Counted from the first letter of the stretch, positions 52,870-63,371 are shown. The stretch is DNA of 64,000 nt from Streptococcus oralis (GCF_016028255.1 NZ_CP065707.1:62001-126000); one strand, 5' to 3'. Numbers and translations are program-made. The notes: a model not told the origin generated them from the sequence alone.

Positions 52870-54849
52870 TTATTTAACGTGATTAGCCAATTCTTTTTGA
52901 ACTTTTTCGTTTGATTCTTTTTTCTCTTTGAGCCATTTCTCACGAGCTTGTTCATAGTCAGCCTTGGTTACTACCTTGTCTTGTAACTGAATATACTTGA
53001 AGTATACATCTGAGCCCTTATCTCCAGACTGGCTGTATGATGCTGTGAATGGTACAACACGAGAAATGAATGGTGCAGCACCAGTTGATGACATAGCTGG
53101 CAAGAAGAGTGAGCTATCTGTCAACCAAGCTTGAGCAGCCGCGTATTTTTCATAACGAACATTCAAATCGCTTGTTTCTTTAGCAGCTTCATCAACTAGT
53201 TTATCGTATTCTTTCAAACCAACTTGAGCCGCCGCAGCGTTATCTGCACCTTCGTAACCCATGTATGTTTTTGTTTGTTCAGCATTCGTTGTTTTCAAGA
53301 TATCAAGGTAAGTTGACGGATCTTCATAGTCTGGGTTCCATGCAACTGCTCCTGAGAGATCCCAATCTTCTGCTGCTGCATTCGCCGCATAGTAGGTAAT
53401 ATTAGTAAACTCATCTTTAGAAACTTGTTGGATATCGATGACTACATTGCCTTCACCAAGCACTGTTTCAACGGATTGTTTGAAGGATTGAATACGTGCG
53501 ATATAGTTTTTAGCTGTTTGGTCTACTGGGACATCCAAATGGATAGGGAATTTTACACCTTCTGCTTCCAATGCTGTTTTGGCTTTCGCAAATTCAGCTT
53601 TGGCTTTATCGGCGTTGAAGAGTCCATCTTGACCATCAGCAAAGTTTACGTTCTTCCATTCATCACCGTAAGTAGCCATCTTATCAGTCACCAAGTCACC
53701 GAAAGTTTTTTCGCCAGCAGAGACAAAGTCAGGTTTTACAAAGAGGTTACGAACGGCACGAGGAGCACCTTCTTTACCATTTACTTGAGCTGAGTAAGAC
53801 GTACGGTCAAAGGCAAAGTTCAAGGCTTGACGGAAGTCCTTGTTAAGAAGGGCTTTCTTAGTAGAAGTCTTCTCTTCGTCAGTTGTCTTAGAAGTGTATT
53901 TGTAACCTTGGCGGTCAATATTCACACCCAAACCACCAACACCAGGTCCTGATGGGGTGTAGAAGATATTTTCCTTGTAGGTTTCTTCTACTTTAGAGTA
54001 GTTTGAACTTGTTGGGTAAAGACGGGCATAGCTATAAGCTCCACTTGTAAAGTTACGTTCAATAGACTCTTGGTCTGAACCATCATAGTAAGCAAGTGTT
54101 ACTTTATCAAGATGAACATTGTCTTTATCCCAGTATTGTTCATTTTTAGCGAACTCGATAGAAGACTTAGCAGTCAAACCTTTCAGCAAGAATGGTCCAT
54201 TGTAAAGCAATGATGTAGGGTCAGTCGCTTTAGCAAAGTCAGATCCTTTTGATTTTTCAAATTCTTCGTTCAATGGCCAGAAGATTGAATAAGCCATCTT
54301 AGAGTTCCAGTATGGTTCGGGTTTGTTCAAAGTATACTCAAGTGTATAATCGTCAACTGCTTTCACACCTACTGAAGAAAAGTCTTTATTGTTTCCAGCT
54401 TTATAGTCAGCTAGACCTTTAACTGAATCTTCTGCTAGATAAAGTGCTTCAGACTTGTTATCAGCTGCGTGTTTCAAGCCATTTACGAAGTCTTTAGCTG
54501 TCACTTCAGCATACTCTTCGCCATCTGATGTCATCCATTTGACACCTTTACGAATCTTGTAGGTATAAGTCAACCCATCTTTTGAGACTGACCAGTCTTC
54601 TGCAACTGCAGGAGTCAAATTCCCATATTTATCATTTGTAAAGAGACCATCGATACCATTTGAAGTGGCAATTTTGGTACTTTGTTTCCCTGAAATGAGG
54701 TAATCCAATGTTTCTGGGTCAGCTGAATAAACATAACCATAGGATTTTGGAGCTGTTGAATCAGATGATTTTGAAGAACCACAAGCAGCGAGAACGCCAG
54801 TTGCCAGCAAAGCAATCCCTGCTGTAACAAATACTCTACTTTTTTTCAT
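52870..54849 (-). CDS. amiA: Oligopeptide-binding lipoprotein AmiA
   Basis: A 659-residue extracellular peptide receptor. The ATG at 54849 gives MKKSRVFVTAGIALLATGVLAACGSS, with the lipobox LAAC at residues 20-23; a longer frame to 54888 would spoil the signal peptide. The body is an SBP family 5 fold (GLTYTYKIRKGVKWMTSDGE, FRQALNFAFDRTSY). It delivers peptides to AmiCDEF. Length equals pneumococcal AmiA. It is transcribed from a consensus promoter about 40 bases upstream. Confidence 0.96.
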   Translation of the reverse strand: MKKSRVFVTAGIALLATGVLAACGSSKSSDSTAPKSYGYVYSADPETLDYLISGKQSTKIATSNGIDGLFTNDKYGNLTPAVAEDWSVSKDGLTYTYKIRKGVKWMTSDGEEYAEVTAKDFVNGLKHAADNKSEALYLAEDSVKGLADYKAGNNKDFSSVGVKAVDDYTLEYTLNKPEPYWNSKMAYSIFWPLNEEFEKSKGSDFAKATDPTSLLYNGPFLLKGLTAKSSIEFAKNEQYWDKDNVHLDKVTLAYYDGSDQESIERNFTSGAYSYARLYPTSSNYSKVEETYKENIFYTPSGPGVGGLGVNIDRQGYKYTSKTTDEEKTSTKKALLNKDFRQALNFAFDRTSYSAQVNGKEGAPRAVRNLFVKPDFVSAGEKTFGDLVTDKMATYGDEWKNVNFADGQDGLFNADKAKAEFAKAKTALEAEGVKFPIHLDVPVDQTAKNYIARIQSFKQSVETVLGEGNVVIDIQQVSKDEFTNITYYAANAAAEDWDLSGAVAWNPDYEDPSTYLDILKTTNAEQTKTYMGYEGADNAAAAQVGLKEYDKLVDEAAKETSDLNVRYEKYAAAQAWLTDSSLFLPAMSSTGAAPFISRVVPFTASYSQSGDKGSDVYFKYIQLQDKVVTKADYEQAREKWLKEKKESNEKVQKELANHVK

Positions 54850-54887
54850 GTATGTAACTCCTCTTAAAAAATTTAGGCTTATTGCCA

Positions 54888-54916
54888 ATTATACCATAGA
54901 TTTCTCAAAAAGTAAA
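54888..54916 (-). promoter_or_regulatory. Promoter of the ami operon
   Basis: On the minus strand TTTACT (54911-54916), 17 bases including TGG, then TATAAT (54888-54893): an extended -10 promoter. Confidence 0.82.
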
Positions 54917-55112
54917 CGAATTTTCAGAATATTTAGGCGTGTAACCACAAAAAACTTTCATTTATCAAATTTTTCTATTCTTTGTTTGCTATCTATAGAA
55001 TCAAAAGGGAGGTTAAGGCTCTATAAAGCCTGATTTTCAGATTTTCTCTCCCCATTTTTCCATCCAATCAGAAAGGGCAATCTTCTAAATTGGATTTTCG
55101 ATTAAGAAACTA

Positions 55113-55141
55113 TTGACGTAGAATCATTTTCAAGGTATAAT
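55113..55141 (+). promoter_or_regulatory. Promoter of tRNA-Cys
   Basis: TTGACG (55113-55118), 17 bases, TATAAT (55136-55141), 12 bases before the tRNA. The stretch from 54917 to 55112 holds no gene that I can see. Confidence 0.8.
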
Positions 55142-55153
55142 ATTAAACGTTGA

Positions 55154-55224
55154 GGCGGTATAGCCAAGTGGTAAGGCACGGCTCTGCAAAAGCTTGATCG
55201 TCGGTTCAAATCCGTCTACCGCCT
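55154..55224 (+). tRNA. tRNA-Cys (anticodon GCA)
   Basis: A 71-base cloverleaf: acceptor stem GGCGGTA/TACCGCC, D-arm GCC-AAGTGGTAA-GGC, anticodon loop CTGCAAA giving GCA, and T-loop TTCAAAT. The anticodon stem has a C-U and a G-U pair at its base, and the T-stem has a U-U mismatch at its second pair, so the arms are slightly weak, but all identity elements for Cys (U73, GCA) are present. CCA is not encoded. Confidence 0.93.
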
Positions 55225-55256
55225 TTCAGTACCTGAAATAACAGGAATTAACCGAA

Positions 55257-55292
55257 TGAAAAGCCCGTAAATCGGGCTTTTTTGTTTTTTTC
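55257..55292 (+). terminator. Terminator of tRNA-Cys
   Basis: AAAGCCCG-taaat-CGGGCTTT followed by a long T-rich run. Confidence 0.88.
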
Positions 55293-55345
55293 TTCGGATA
55301 AATAAGGATAACTTTGAAAAAATTTTGGGGGCGAATTTAGGGCGA

Positions 55346-55377
55346 ATAAAAAAACAGTGACGAAAATCACTGTTTTA
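55346..55377 (-). terminator. Terminator of the CorC/HlyC-family gene
   Basis: On the minus strand AAACAGTGA-ttttcg-TCACTGTTT is followed by a T-run. It overlaps the stop codon of the gene. Confidence 0.82.
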
Positions 55378-56706
55378 CTCGGTTTCTTCTTCGGGTTCTA
55401 TTTCGGTGATTTGAACTTTTACCTTGGTAACACGTCCATTTTTTACCTTATCATTGGTCAAGACAATCTGCTTGTTTTGACTGACCAGTTCATAACTAAT
55501 TTTCTCAGTTGTTGGAATCGTACCAACACCCGTCAAATAATAACCGGCGATAGTATCCACATCATCGCTTTCTAGTTCAACGCCAAAGTAGTCGTTGAAG
55601 TCATTAAGATTCATGGTTCCCTGTGCAATATAGGTATCTTCACCGATTTGATGGACTTCGATTTCTGCTCTGTCCGTTTCGTCATCAATTTCGCCAACGA
55701 TTTCCTCTAGGAGGTCTTCCAGAGTTACCAAACCAGCCATACCACCGTATTCGTCTAGTAAGATTGCCATTTGATTTTGGGTATTTCGAAGCTCTTTAAG
55801 GAGGTCATCCACAAAGATGGTCTCAGGCACAAATAGTGGCGTTTGGAGGATTCGCTTCCAGACAATATTTTCAAAGCCATCTGCATAGGCGGCGTTTAGC
55901 AAACGCTTGGTATGAATCAAACCAATCACATTGTCCTTATCCCCATCATAAACAGGGATACGTGAGAAATTTTGCTTCAAAATACTTTGGATAATCGTTT
56001 GGCTGTCATCCTGAATATCCACCATGAAGGCGTCGGTTCGGGGCACCATCAGCTCACGAGCCATCAGCTCATCTAAAGAGAAGATCCCCTGTAGCATTTC
56101 AATCTCATCTGCATCCAGTGTTTCTTCACTATTGGTGAGCATGTACTCTATTTCATCACGTGTCATCTTTTCATCAGCATCATCAAAGGTCATTGGCGTC
56201 ACACGGCTCAACAAATTAGTTGAAGCAGATAACAGCCAGACAAAGGGACTTACAATCTTTCCAAGACCAATAATAATTGGTGCTGTTCGAATCGCCAAAG
56301 CATCTTTCAGATTGAGGGCAATCCGCTTAGGATAGAGTTCACCAAAAACAATGGAGATATAGGTCAAGAATGCCAAAGAGAGGAAACTTGCAATGGCGTA
56401 AGCCGTCTCTCCGCTTCCCATCCAAGATGCGATCACTTGTCCAAGGGTATCCGCCAATTTGGCCCCTGACAAGATCGTGATTAAGGTGATACCGACTTGA
56501 ATCGTTGATAAAAAGTGATTAGGGTTTTCAAGTACCTTTAACAAACGGATATAACGTTTATCTCCTTCTTCCGCTTTTTGCTCTACTCGGGCACGATTTA
56601 GTGACACCATAGCCATTTCTGTAGCTGAGAAAAAGGCATTTAAAAAGGTCAATACAACTAAAAGTACAAATTGCAGTAACAAATCCTGACTGCTCGGGTC
56701 TTCCAT
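55375..56706 (-). CDS. CNNM/CorC (HlyC) family transporter-like protein
   Basis: A 443-residue membrane protein. An N-terminal CNNM domain with four hydrophobic segments (FSATEMAMVSLNRARVEQ; GELYPKRIALN) precedes a CBS pair (about 205-330, PRTDAFMVDIQDD and IHTKRLLNA; then DEYGGMAGLVTLEDLLEEIVGEI) and a C-terminal CorC_HlyC domain (DDVDTIAGYYLTG). Relatives are linked to magnesium/cobalt homeostasis; the hemolysin label is historical. It has its own TATAAT near 56739-56744. Confidence 0.9.
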   Translation of the reverse strand: MEDPSSQDLLLQFVLLVVLTFLNAFFSATEMAMVSLNRARVEQKAEEGDKRYIRLLKVLENPNHFLSTIQVGITLITILSGAKLADTLGQVIASWMGSGETAYAIASFLSLAFLTYISIVFGELYPKRIALNLKDALAIRTAPIIIGLGKIVSPFVWLLSASTNLLSRVTPMTFDDADEKMTRDEIEYMLTNSEETLDADEIEMLQGIFSLDELMARELMVPRTDAFMVDIQDDSQTIIQSILKQNFSRIPVYDGDKDNVIGLIHTKRLLNAAYADGFENIVWKRILQTPLFVPETIFVDDLLKELRNTQNQMAILLDEYGGMAGLVTLEDLLEEIVGEIDDETDRAEIEVHQIGEDTYIAQGTMNLNDFNDYFGVELESDDVDTIAGYYLTGVGTIPTTEKISYELVSQNKQIVLTNDKVKNGRVTKVKVQITEIEPEEETE

Positions 56707-56794
56707 AGTCCTTCTCCTAAAATAGTATCTTGTGTTCCATTATATCACAAATTAGCGTAGGAATCACATTATTTTCCAATTTATACAATCGCTC

Positions 56795-56826
56795 CCTTAT
56801 CGTATGATAAACAAAGGAGCGATTTT
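56795..56826. terminator. Hairpin downstream of endA
   Basis: ATCGCTCC and GGAGCGAT flank a 15-base loop. The T-run lies on the plus-strand side, whereas the minus side (reading out of endA) has only TTGTATAAATT, so termination of endA may be weak. Confidence 0.55.
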
Positions 56827-56846
56827 TGTTCTTTTGTAGATTGTTT

Positions 56847-57671
56847 CTAGTTTGTCACTGTGACTTGACCTGTTCGGTAATCAAGCTGGATTCCCTTTTG
56901 AACATTGGGGATCAGGACATTGAATTCCAATTCACCATCCGAAGACTTGGCTTCGATTTGTGAAGCGGATGGAACTAGATCCTCATTTGTCGCATAGTGA
57001 AGCGTCACCCGATAACGGACTCTCTTATTCTGGTCCAAGGCTTTTCTGACCAAACTCTCATAGTAGTTCTGACCTGTCGAATCCTCAGCTTGCGCTTGAT
57101 TCGCCCAAGCTGTCTGGACTGCAATGTTCTTGGGATTGCTGGTAGAGGCATCAAAACCATCCAAACCACCTATTAAGGCATAGCCCAGCAGGTGTCCTCT
57201 GTCAACTGCATGTGTATAGGTCCCCTTTAGATTCTTGACCTGATGCCACCCTGGTGGCGTCCAAGAGGTAGATCCATTTCCAGTCTCTTCACGATTCTTA
57301 TACTGACGAGTGGCTTTGGATAAGATGGCATTGGCAACAGTTGGGACTGTCTCTTTCCCGACTGGTTTTGTTTTATTATCCGCATAGGGTTTGCTAGAAA
57401 CCTTGGCATCTAGATTGGTTTTATTGCCATTGACAATGAAGGCCCCTGCTCCATTCCACTCGAGATCACCCTTGATTTGGTTTTTGATTGACTCAGTTAA
57501 GACACTTTCAGCCAACTCCTGACTAGGAGCTTCTGAAGCTTGTTTTTTCTGACTAACTTTGGTTTTAGGCGTGTTTGATGTCAACTGCATCTGCTTGATA
57601 TAATAGCTACCAGCAGATAATAGTAAGAATATGAGTAGCCCTATCAGAGCCTGTCTCGTTTTTTTGTTCAT
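56847..57671 (-). CDS. endA: DNA-entry nuclease EndA
   Basis: A 274-residue membrane-anchored, sequence-independent DNase of the beta-beta-alpha-metal family. A signal anchor (about 8-25) is followed by the catalytic DRGH box with general base His160 and the metal-binding Asn segment [16 protein letters not shown]. In competent streptococci EndA degrades one strand during DNA uptake and can also destroy neutrophil DNA traps. It closes the murA-epuA-endA operon. Confidence 0.95.
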   Translation of the reverse strand: MNKKTRQALIGLLIFLLLSAGSYYIKQMQLTSNTPKTKVSQKKQASEAPSQELAESVLTESIKNQIKGDLEWNGAGAFIVNGNKTNLDAKVSSKPYADNKTKPVGKETVPTVANAILSKATRQYKNREETGNGSTSWTPPGWHQVKNLKGTYTHAVDRGHLLGYALIGGLDGFDASTSNPKNIAVQTAWANQAQAEDSTGQNYYESLVRKALDQNKRVRYRVTLHYATNEDLVPSASQIEAKSSDGELEFNVLIPNVQKGIQLDYRTGQVTVTN

Positions 57672-57711
57672 TTTTCTCCTTATTTCTTTAGAAAAAGACT
57701 GGTCTCCCAGC

Positions 57712-57903
57712 CTAATTTCCTGTAAATTTGCTAATCAATTCCTGCCACTTTGCTGGAGACAAGATTGCCCATGGATCCTGTCCCTTTCCTAAGATGCCAT
57801 AGCCGATCATCAAGCCGATTCCTAAGGCGAGGAATCCCAGCAAGAGTACGATAAAAATCAACAGTAAGCGACGGAGTACATAACGTATGTTTTTATTCTT
57901 CAT
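57712..57903 (-). CDS. epuA: EpuA family small membrane protein
   Basis: A 63-residue protein with one membrane helix ([26 protein letters not shown]) and a short conserved tail ([14 protein letters not shown]). I use the ATG at 57903, which overlaps the murA end by 11 bases; a start at 57915 is possible. The family is often mislabelled as an RNA-polymerase subunit. It stands between murA and endA, as in pneumococcus. Function is unknown. Confidence 0.88.
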   Translation of the reverse strand: MKNKNIRYVLRRLLLIFIVLLLGFLALGIGLMIGYGILGKGQDPWAILSPAKWQELISKFTGN

Positions 57904-59173
57904 CCTTAACCTCAATCCGCTGAATCTTTGCTCCTAGCTGAGCTAACTTCTCATGGAAGCGGTAGTAACCTCTATCAAGGTGGACTAATTTACCGACAAC
58001 TGTCTCTCCTTGCGCTACCAAACCTGTCAGAATCAAAGCAGCACTAGCGCGAAGGTCCGTTGATAGAACTTCTGCCCCCTGTAAAGCCTGTCCCCCAACA
58101 ATGCGAGCTGTATCACGGATAATCTCCGAACGCAAGCCCATCCGACGCATTTCCTCCAGATGTTGGAAACGATTCTCAAACACCGTTTCCAACATGGTGG
58201 ATTCCCCTTTTGCGACAGTCATCAAGGCTGTAAATTGAGCCTGCATATCTGTTGGAAATCCTGGATGTGGCAAGGTTTTTACATGAACAGCTTTAAGATT
58301 TTCCAGCTGAGAACGGACACGAATACCTTCCGACTCCTCTGTCACCTCAACTCCCATTTCCAATAGTTTGGCAATCAAGGGACGATTATGTTCCCAGACC
58401 GCATCTCGAATGAGGACATCGCCACCTGTCATGGCTGCCGCCACCATAAAGGTTCCAGCTTCGATACGGTCCTGTACCACATTATGAGTTGTTCCATGGA
58501 GTTCCTCGACACCAGTCACTGTGATTGTTTCAGTACCAGCTCCCTTGACCTTAGCCCCCATTTCATTAAGAAGGATAGCAAGGTCAACAATTTCCGGCTC
58601 ACGCGCAGCATTTTCTATCACTGTCACACCATCAGCTAGAGTTGCTGCCATCATCAGATTTTGTGTTGCGCCGACACTAGGAAAGTCCATGTAGATATGA
58701 GCGCCGTGCAGGCGTTCCGCCTTGGCTTCGATGTAACCAGCTGTCTGGCTGATCTTAGCTCCCATAGCTTCCAAGCCCTTGAGGTGGAGATCAATTGGAC
58801 GACTCCCGATGGTACATCCCCCTGGCATGGATACCTTGGCGTGGCCTACGCGAGCAAGGATTGGTCCCAAGACAACAATGGATGCCCGCATCTTGCTGAC
58901 ATACTTATACGGAGCTTCCTCCGTGATATCTCCAGTCGCATCGACTTCGACAACATGTGCTTCCTCATCAAAGTCCACCTTGGCATTCAGACCTCGAACC
59001 ACTTGATTCATGGTGAAAACATCTGACAAGATTGGAACATTCTGCAAGACTGTCTTACCCTTGCTTGCTAGAATAGTCGCTGCCAACAAGGGCAAGACGG
59101 CATTCTTTGCTCCCTCGATGGTCACACTCCCGACCAGACGATTATCTCCGCCTTGAACCACAATTTTTTCCAT
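57893..59173 (-). CDS. murA: UDP-N-acetylglucosamine 1-carboxyvinyltransferase
   Basis: A 426-residue enzyme of the first committed step of peptidoglycan synthesis, transferring enolpyruvate to UDP-GlcNAc. Intact landmarks: [10 protein letters not shown] (about 21-30) and the active-site loop [12 protein letters not shown] with Cys120, the fosfomycin target. Further on are [14 protein letters not shown] and [12 protein letters not shown], and the C-terminal [13 protein letters not shown]. Firmicutes usually have two paralogues; this is the copy linked to epuA-endA. The ATG is preceded by AAGGAAAAACT. Confidence 0.96.
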   Translation of the reverse strand: MEKIVVQGGDNRLVGSVTIEGAKNAVLPLLAATILASKGKTVLQNVPILSDVFTMNQVVRGLNAKVDFDEEAHVVEVDATGDITEEAPYKYVSKMRASIVVLGPILARVGHAKVSMPGGCTIGSRPIDLHLKGLEAMGAKISQTAGYIEAKAERLHGAHIYMDFPSVGATQNLMMAATLADGVTVIENAAREPEIVDLAILLNEMGAKVKGAGTETITVTGVEELHGTTHNVVQDRIEAGTFMVAAAMTGGDVLIRDAVWEHNRPLIAKLLEMGVEVTEESEGIRVRSQLENLKAVHVKTLPHPGFPTDMQAQFTALMTVAKGESTMLETVFENRFQHLEEMRRMGLRSEIIRDTARIVGGQALQGAEVLSTDLRASAALILTGLVAQGETVVGKLVHLDRGYYRFHEKLAQLGAKIQRIEVKDEE

Positions 59174-59195
59174 AGTTTTTCCTTTACTTTTGATT

Positions 59196-59426
59196 TTATA
59201 ACAGTCCTATAAGCGCTTCTTGCCACAGTTGGTACAAACTGATAAAGAATGAACTCAAGATGTAGCCCATTACAATACTAAAGAAGCCTACCAACAAACG
59301 AACCTTTTTTGTGTTAGTAGCGGTCACTTTTAAAACCTTTTCCCATCTCACAAGATCCTTTAAAAGGTAAAAACTCAAATAAATAAAGAGTATATGACTA
59401 CTTAGAGTGAATAATAATTGAACCAT
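59196..59426 (-). CDS. DUF1146 family membrane protein
   Basis: A 76-residue protein with two membrane helices (about 5-24 and 45-66) around a charged loop ([12 protein letters not shown]). It fits the small DUF1146 proteins that often precede murA in streptococci. No Shine-Dalgarno is present; instead TATAAT lies six bases before the ATG, so the mRNA is probably leaderless. Function unknown. Confidence 0.8.
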   Translation of the reverse strand: MVQLLFTLSSHILFIYLSFYLLKDLVRWEKVLKVTATNTKKVRLLVGFFSIVMGYILSSFFISLYQLWQEALIGLL

Positions 59427-59432
59427 TTGACT

Positions 59433-59441
59433 ATTATACCA
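59433..59441 (-). promoter_or_regulatory. Extended -10 promoter placed directly before an ATG
   Basis: On the minus strand TGGTATAAT (-10 hexamer 59433-59438) is followed by AGTCA and then AATG. Transcription should start at or within a base or two of the DUF1146 start codon. Confidence 0.65.
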
Positions 59442-59481
59442 TCTTATCCGCTTGCGCGCTAGTTTTCGATTTTTCTACGAA

Positions 59482-60519
59482 TTAGGGATTGTTTTTAAGG
59501 TAATCGATCGCATCCTGCAAGGTCTTAACGGGAACGATTTTCATCTCTGTTTTGATCGTTTTAGCAGTTTCTAAGGCTGTTTCATAGTTGCTTTTCGCAT
59601 TGGGATCTGCTTTTTTCGCTTCCTCGGTGACTGGATTGTCAGGAGCAAAAAAGATGTTGGCTCCCTGACGAGAGGCTGCCACCACTTTTTTGTCAATTCC
59701 ACCGATGTCGCCAACATTCCCATCGCGATCAATGGTTCCCGTTCCCGCAACGATGCGACCATTACGAAGTCCTGGATCTGCTATCTGGGTGTAGATAGCT
59801 AAGCTAAACATGAGACCGGCACTTGGCCCGCCAATACCAGCTGTTGAAAAGCGAATTGGAACATCACTGGTCACTTCCGTACGGTCAATCAGACCAATTC
59901 CAATCCCGTTTTTTCCGTTTTCGAGAGTGATAATTTTACCTTCAGCAGTCTTGACTCTTCCGTCTTCTTCGTAGGTTACCTTGACTGGATCGCCTAGTTT
60001 TTGAGAGTTGACATAATCAATCAAGTCTTTTGAACTGTCAAATGTTTTGTCATTAACAGCCGTCACCGTGTCTGCAATATTCAGAATACCCTTAAAAGTT
60101 GAATTATCCGTCACAGTTAAGACATAAACTCCTAGATACTTGAGTTCGATATCTTTACCAGCCGTCTTCAAACCTTGATACTTGGCCATATTTTGGGATG
60201 TTTGCATGTAGAACTGATTGATCCGCATAAACTCTGCATCAGTAGAACCACCCGTTGTCTCCTGAGCGCTTCTAATATCCGTAAATGGAGTCAGCCAAGC
60301 ATAGACAAGATGCGACAGGGTTGCATGCCGAATACCGACTGTTACAAACTGGTAGGCCCCTGCTTCTGTATCTTCTGTTTCATTGACTTTCAAAACTTGA
60401 CGAATATCTTCCGCTCCACCTGGAACTTCTATGTAGTATGGTAAAGGTACTACAAAGGCTAAAAAAGTCAATACTAGTGCTAGGATGACATATAAGGGCC
60501 ATCTAGTTTTTTTCTTCAT
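59482..60519 (-). CDS. sepM: PDZ-containing Lon-type serine protease (SepM family)
   Basis: A 345-residue membrane-anchored protease: N-terminal helix (about 8-28), a PDZ domain (about 125-200, [16 protein letters not shown]), then a Lon-like catalytic domain with nucleophile Ser233 (GIGGPSAGL) and Lys278 ([11 protein letters not shown]). In S. mutans SepM trims the competence pheromone outside the cell; the pheromone processed here, if any, is not visible. It overlaps coaD by 17 bases in the rsmD-coaD-sepM operon. Confidence 0.92.
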   Translation of the reverse strand: MKKKTRWPLYVILALVLTFLAFVVPLPYYIEVPGGAEDIRQVLKVNETEDTEAGAYQFVTVGIRHATLSHLVYAWLTPFTDIRSAQETTGGSTDAEFMRINQFYMQTSQNMAKYQGLKTAGKDIELKYLGVYVLTVTDNSTFKGILNIADTVTAVNDKTFDSSKDLIDYVNSQKLGDPVKVTYEEDGRVKTAEGKIITLENGKNGIGIGLIDRTEVTSDVPIRFSTAGIGGPSAGLMFSLAIYTQIADPGLRNGRIVAGTGTIDRDGNVGDIGGIDKKVVAASRQGANIFFAPDNPVTEEAKKADPNAKSNYETALETAKTIKTEMKIVPVKTLQDAIDYLKNNP

Positions 60520-60991
60520 GTTCTAATTCCTCCACAACACTGTTTGGGACATATTGCCGAATCTCCTGACCAAACTTCAGGAGCTCTCTCATGGCTGACG
60601 AGCTGATATAGAGATGCTCTGGGCGACTATGTAGGTAGACAGTCTCAATCTCTGGAGCCAGTTGATGATTGTAGTAATCAAAACTAGCCTCATATTGCAA
60701 GTCTGCGGCATTCCGCAAGCCACGGACAAGAGTTTTAGCTCCCAGTTTTCTTGCAACATCAACAACTAATTGGTCATGAGAAGCCATGACCTCTACATTT
60801 TCTAAATGCGCTAGGGCTTTTTCAACTGCTCGTTTGCGATTTTCAACAGGGAGAAAACCTTGTTTGTGGGGATTGTAGAAAACCCCGACATAGAGCTTAT
60901 CAAAGAGTTTGCTGGCACGTTCAATGATATCCAGATGTCCATTTGTCATCGGATCAAATGATCCTGTAAATAATCCAATTTTATCTGACAT
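60503..60991 (-). CDS. coaD: Pantetheine-phosphate adenylyltransferase
   Basis: A 162-residue nucleotidyltransferase for the penultimate step of coenzyme A synthesis. It shows [21 protein letters not shown] with the (T/H)xGH site, [12 protein letters not shown] and the C-terminal [16 protein letters not shown]. It overlaps rsmD by 11 bases and sepM by 17 bases, so the three are translated together. Confidence 0.97.
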   Translation of the reverse strand: MSDKIGLFTGSFDPMTNGHLDIIERASKLFDKLYVGVFYNPHKQGFLPVENRKRAVEKALAHLENVEVMASHDQLVVDVARKLGAKTLVRGLRNAADLQYEASFDYYNHQLAPEIETVYLHSRPEHLYISSSAMRELLKFGQEIRQYVPNSVVEELEHEEKN

Positions 60992-61520
60992 AAACTGTCA
61001 CCTTACTAATCCCATATATTTTTTCCTTCCAGATGCCTAAGCAGGCGATTTCTTCTGGGAGTTCTACAGACTTATCGGTTTCGCAGACGACCATGACCTC
61101 TTGGGAGAAGAGATTCCTTTCTGCCATTTTTTCGATATCTGCAACGATTTGTTCTTTTGCATAGGGAGGGTCTAAAAAGACCAGATCAAAGGGACCTGTC
61201 ACTTGCTCCAAGGCCCGTTCAGCTTCCATCTTTAAGAGCTGAAATTTAGAAACTTCCTTGGTCATCTGGATATTTTCAGTGATGACAGCTTGTGCCTTTC
61301 GATCCCGTTCTACTAAAACAGCATGGGACATGCCTCTTGACACAGCTTCAATAGACAGACCGCCACTGCCTGCATAAAGATCCAAGACATGACCACCCTC
61401 AAAATAAGGACCAATCATGTTAAAGATAGCTCCACGCACCTTATCTGATGTCGGCCTAGTCGTCTTGCCTTCTAGCGTCTTGAGGGGACGCCCTCTGTAG
61501 ATTCCTGATACGATTTTCAT
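60981..61520 (-). CDS. rsmD: 16S rRNA (guanine(966)-N(2))-methyltransferase RsmD
   Basis: A 179-residue SAM-dependent methyltransferase: [31 protein letters not shown], the SAM loop [19 protein letters not shown] and the catalytic [12 protein letters not shown] (DPPY). It methylates G966 of 16S rRNA during 30S assembly. It is the first gene of rsmD-coaD-sepM, a conserved order in Firmicutes. Confidence 0.96.
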   Translation of the reverse strand: MKIVSGIYRGRPLKTLEGKTTRPTSDKVRGAIFNMIGPYFEGGHVLDLYAGSGGLSIEAVSRGMSHAVLVERDRKAQAVITENIQMTKEVSKFQLLKMEAERALEQVTGPFDLVFLDPPYAKEQIVADIEKMAERNLFSQEVMVVCETDKSVELPEEIACLGIWKEKIYGISKVTVYVR

Positions 61521-61561
61521 ACCGTTTATTATACCAAATTATGGAAAAAAAGAGAAAGAAA

Positions 61562-61584
61562 ACCGAACCTTACGGTTCGATTCC
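61562..61584 (-). terminator. Terminator of asnA
   Basis: On the minus strand CGAACC-gtaa-GGTTCG is followed by GTTTTCTTTCTC, overlapping the end of asnA. Confidence 0.78.
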
Positions 61585-62577
61585 CTACAAGATATTTTCG
61601 TAAGTGTCGCGGACTTCTTGCGGCCAAACACTGGTCTGAACCTCTCCGATGTGTTTCTTGCGAAGAAGGAACATGGCCATCCGAGACTGTCCGATACCCC
61701 CACCGATTGTCAGTGGGAAAAGGCCGTTAAGCAGGGCTTTATGCCATTCCAACTCCAGACGATCTTCGTCTCCTGTAAGAGCCACTTGGCGACGAAGTGT
61801 ATCTTCATCTACCCGAATCCCCATAGAAGAAAGTTCAAAGGCACAACCAAGAGATTCGTTCCAAACTAGAATATCGCCATTCAACCCTTTGTAGCCATTC
61901 TCAGACTCTGTTGTCCAGTCATCGTAGTCAGGTGCACGGCCATCATGAGGTTTCCCGTCAGGCAACTCACCACCAATACCAATCAAGAAGACTGCACCGA
62001 ACTCTTTACAGATTGCATTTTCACGCTCTTTCGGTGTCAAATCTGGATAGCGTTCCACCAACTCTTCTGTATGGATGAAGGTGATTTGTTTTGGCAAGAT
62101 GGATTCGATATCGTAGCGGGCTTCTACGGCTAGCTCTGTCAGACGGATAGCCTTGTAAATCTTTTCAACAGTTTCTTTGAGATAGGCGATATTGCGTTGA
62201 CCATTTGGAATCACCTTCTCCCAGTCCCACTGGTCCACATAAACAGAGTGGGTCGCATCCAACGAATCTTCGTCTGGACGAAGGGCCTTCATGTGAACAA
62301 ATAGACCCTCACCCTCACCGAAACTAAAACGAGCCAAGGTATGGCGTTTCCATTTAGCAAGTGAATGAACGACCTCGTAGGTTTCATCTGGAATTTGCAA
62401 GACCTTCACAGTTACTGCATTTTCAACACCTGAAAGGTTATCCTGCATCCCATCGCCGACCCTACTCAAGATAGGACCTTGAACTTCGACAACTTCTAAC
62501 TTATCTTTCAAATACTGGGTAAAAGTGTTTTTGACAAAGGAAATTTCTTCTTGTTGCTGGATAAAACTTTTCTTCAT
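61585..62577 (-). CDS. asnA: Aspartate--ammonia ligase (asparagine synthetase A)
   Basis: A 330-residue ATP-dependent enzyme making asparagine from aspartate and ammonia, with a class II synthetase-like fold. Landmarks: [53 protein letters not shown] and [14 protein letters not shown]. Full length. A TATAAT at 62608-62613 lies about 30 bases upstream with AGGAG before the ATG. It is a single-gene unit with its own terminator. Confidence 0.97.
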   Translation of the reverse strand: MKKSFIQQQEEISFVKNTFTQYLKDKLEVVEVQGPILSRVGDGMQDNLSGVENAVTVKVLQIPDETYEVVHSLAKWKRHTLARFSFGEGEGLFVHMKALRPDEDSLDATHSVYVDQWDWEKVIPNGQRNIAYLKETVEKIYKAIRLTELAVEARYDIESILPKQITFIHTEELVERYPDLTPKERENAICKEFGAVFLIGIGGELPDGKPHDGRAPDYDDWTTESENGYKGLNGDILVWNESLGCAFELSSMGIRVDEDTLRRQVALTGDEDRLELEWHKALLNGLFPLTIGGGIGQSRMAMFLLRKKHIGEVQTSVWPQEVRDTYENIL

Positions 62578-62649
62578 AGGCTACTCCTCAAAAAATTAAT
62601 TAAAAGCATTATACACCTATTTCCAAGAAAAGAAAAGGGTAAATAAGAA

Positions 62650-62676
62650 AAAGTCAGTACTCTTTGGAACACTGAC
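62650..62676 (-). terminator. Terminator of the Bax-inhibitor-like gene
   Basis: On the minus strand AGTCAGT and ACTGACT flank a loop and are followed by TTTTTC, about ten bases past the stop. Confidence 0.8.
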
Positions 62677-62687
62677 TCTATAGACTT

Positions 62688-63371
62688 TTAATCGTTTCGA
62701 CCAAAGATGCGTAAGATGCTAAGGAAGAGGTTGATAAAGTCTAGGTAAATACTGAGTGCCATTGAAATGACCCAACCTGTCGCTACTTGCCCTCGTGACT
62801 GCTCATAAACATAGCGAATCTTTTGGTTGTCCCAAGCAATCAAACCAGAGAAAACCAAGACCATGGCTACGCTAATCATGTAGTCAAAGAAGCCACTAGC
62901 CAAGAAAATATTCACGACCATAGCAATAATTAACCCGACAAGCGCAGCCATCAAAGCTCGGCCCATTCCACTCAAATCTTTCTTGGTGAAAATCCCGATT
63001 GCCGCCATGACAAAGAAGAGAAGGGCGCTGGATACAAAGGCTGACAAGACGGTTCCCGGTGTATAGAAGGCTACGACAAAACTCAGCGTAAAGCCATTTA
63101 AAACAGAATAAATTAAAAATACTGGGAGAGCTGCTGGACTATTTTTTGCAGCCATACTACTTGCAACAAAGACCAGACCAAGTTCTGCAAAAGTTGCAAT
63201 CATCAACCAGAGACGGCCATGCATTAAAAAGTAGACTAATTGGGACTGAAAGACTGTCAACATCAAAGCTGACACGAGAGCTGATAGGCCAATCCCAAGT
63301 CCCACAAAGGCATAAACCTTAGCGTAAAATTGATTGAGACCTGAACGTTCTTGAATAATTGTTTGATTCAT
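62688..63371 (-). CDS. Bax inhibitor-1 / YccA family membrane protein
   Basis: A 227-residue protein with seven membrane helices and the family's C-terminal motif (ALSIYLDFINLFLSILRIFG) with acidic residues in the last helices. Bacterial members act as pH-sensitive calcium-leak channels or modulate FtsH; the role here is not known. It stands alone with its own terminator. Confidence 0.9.
   Translation of the reverse strand: MNQTIIQERSGLNQFYAKVYAFVGLGIGLSALVSALMLTVFQSQLVYFLMHGRLWLMIATFAELGLVFVASSMAAKNSPAALPVFLIYSVLNGFTLSFVVAFYTPGTVLSAFVSSALLFFVMAAIGIFTKKDLSGMGRALMAALVGLIIAMVVNIFLASGFFDYMISVAMVLVFSGLIAWDNQKIRYVYEQSRGQVATGWVISMALSIYLDFINLFLSILRIFGRND

Noticed and set aside
55154..55224. tRNA-Cys as a decayed pseudogene because of stem mismatches
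   Set aside because: The acceptor and D-arm pair perfectly, the anticodon and T-loop are intact, and a good promoter and terminator flank it. One or two weak pairs are tolerable.
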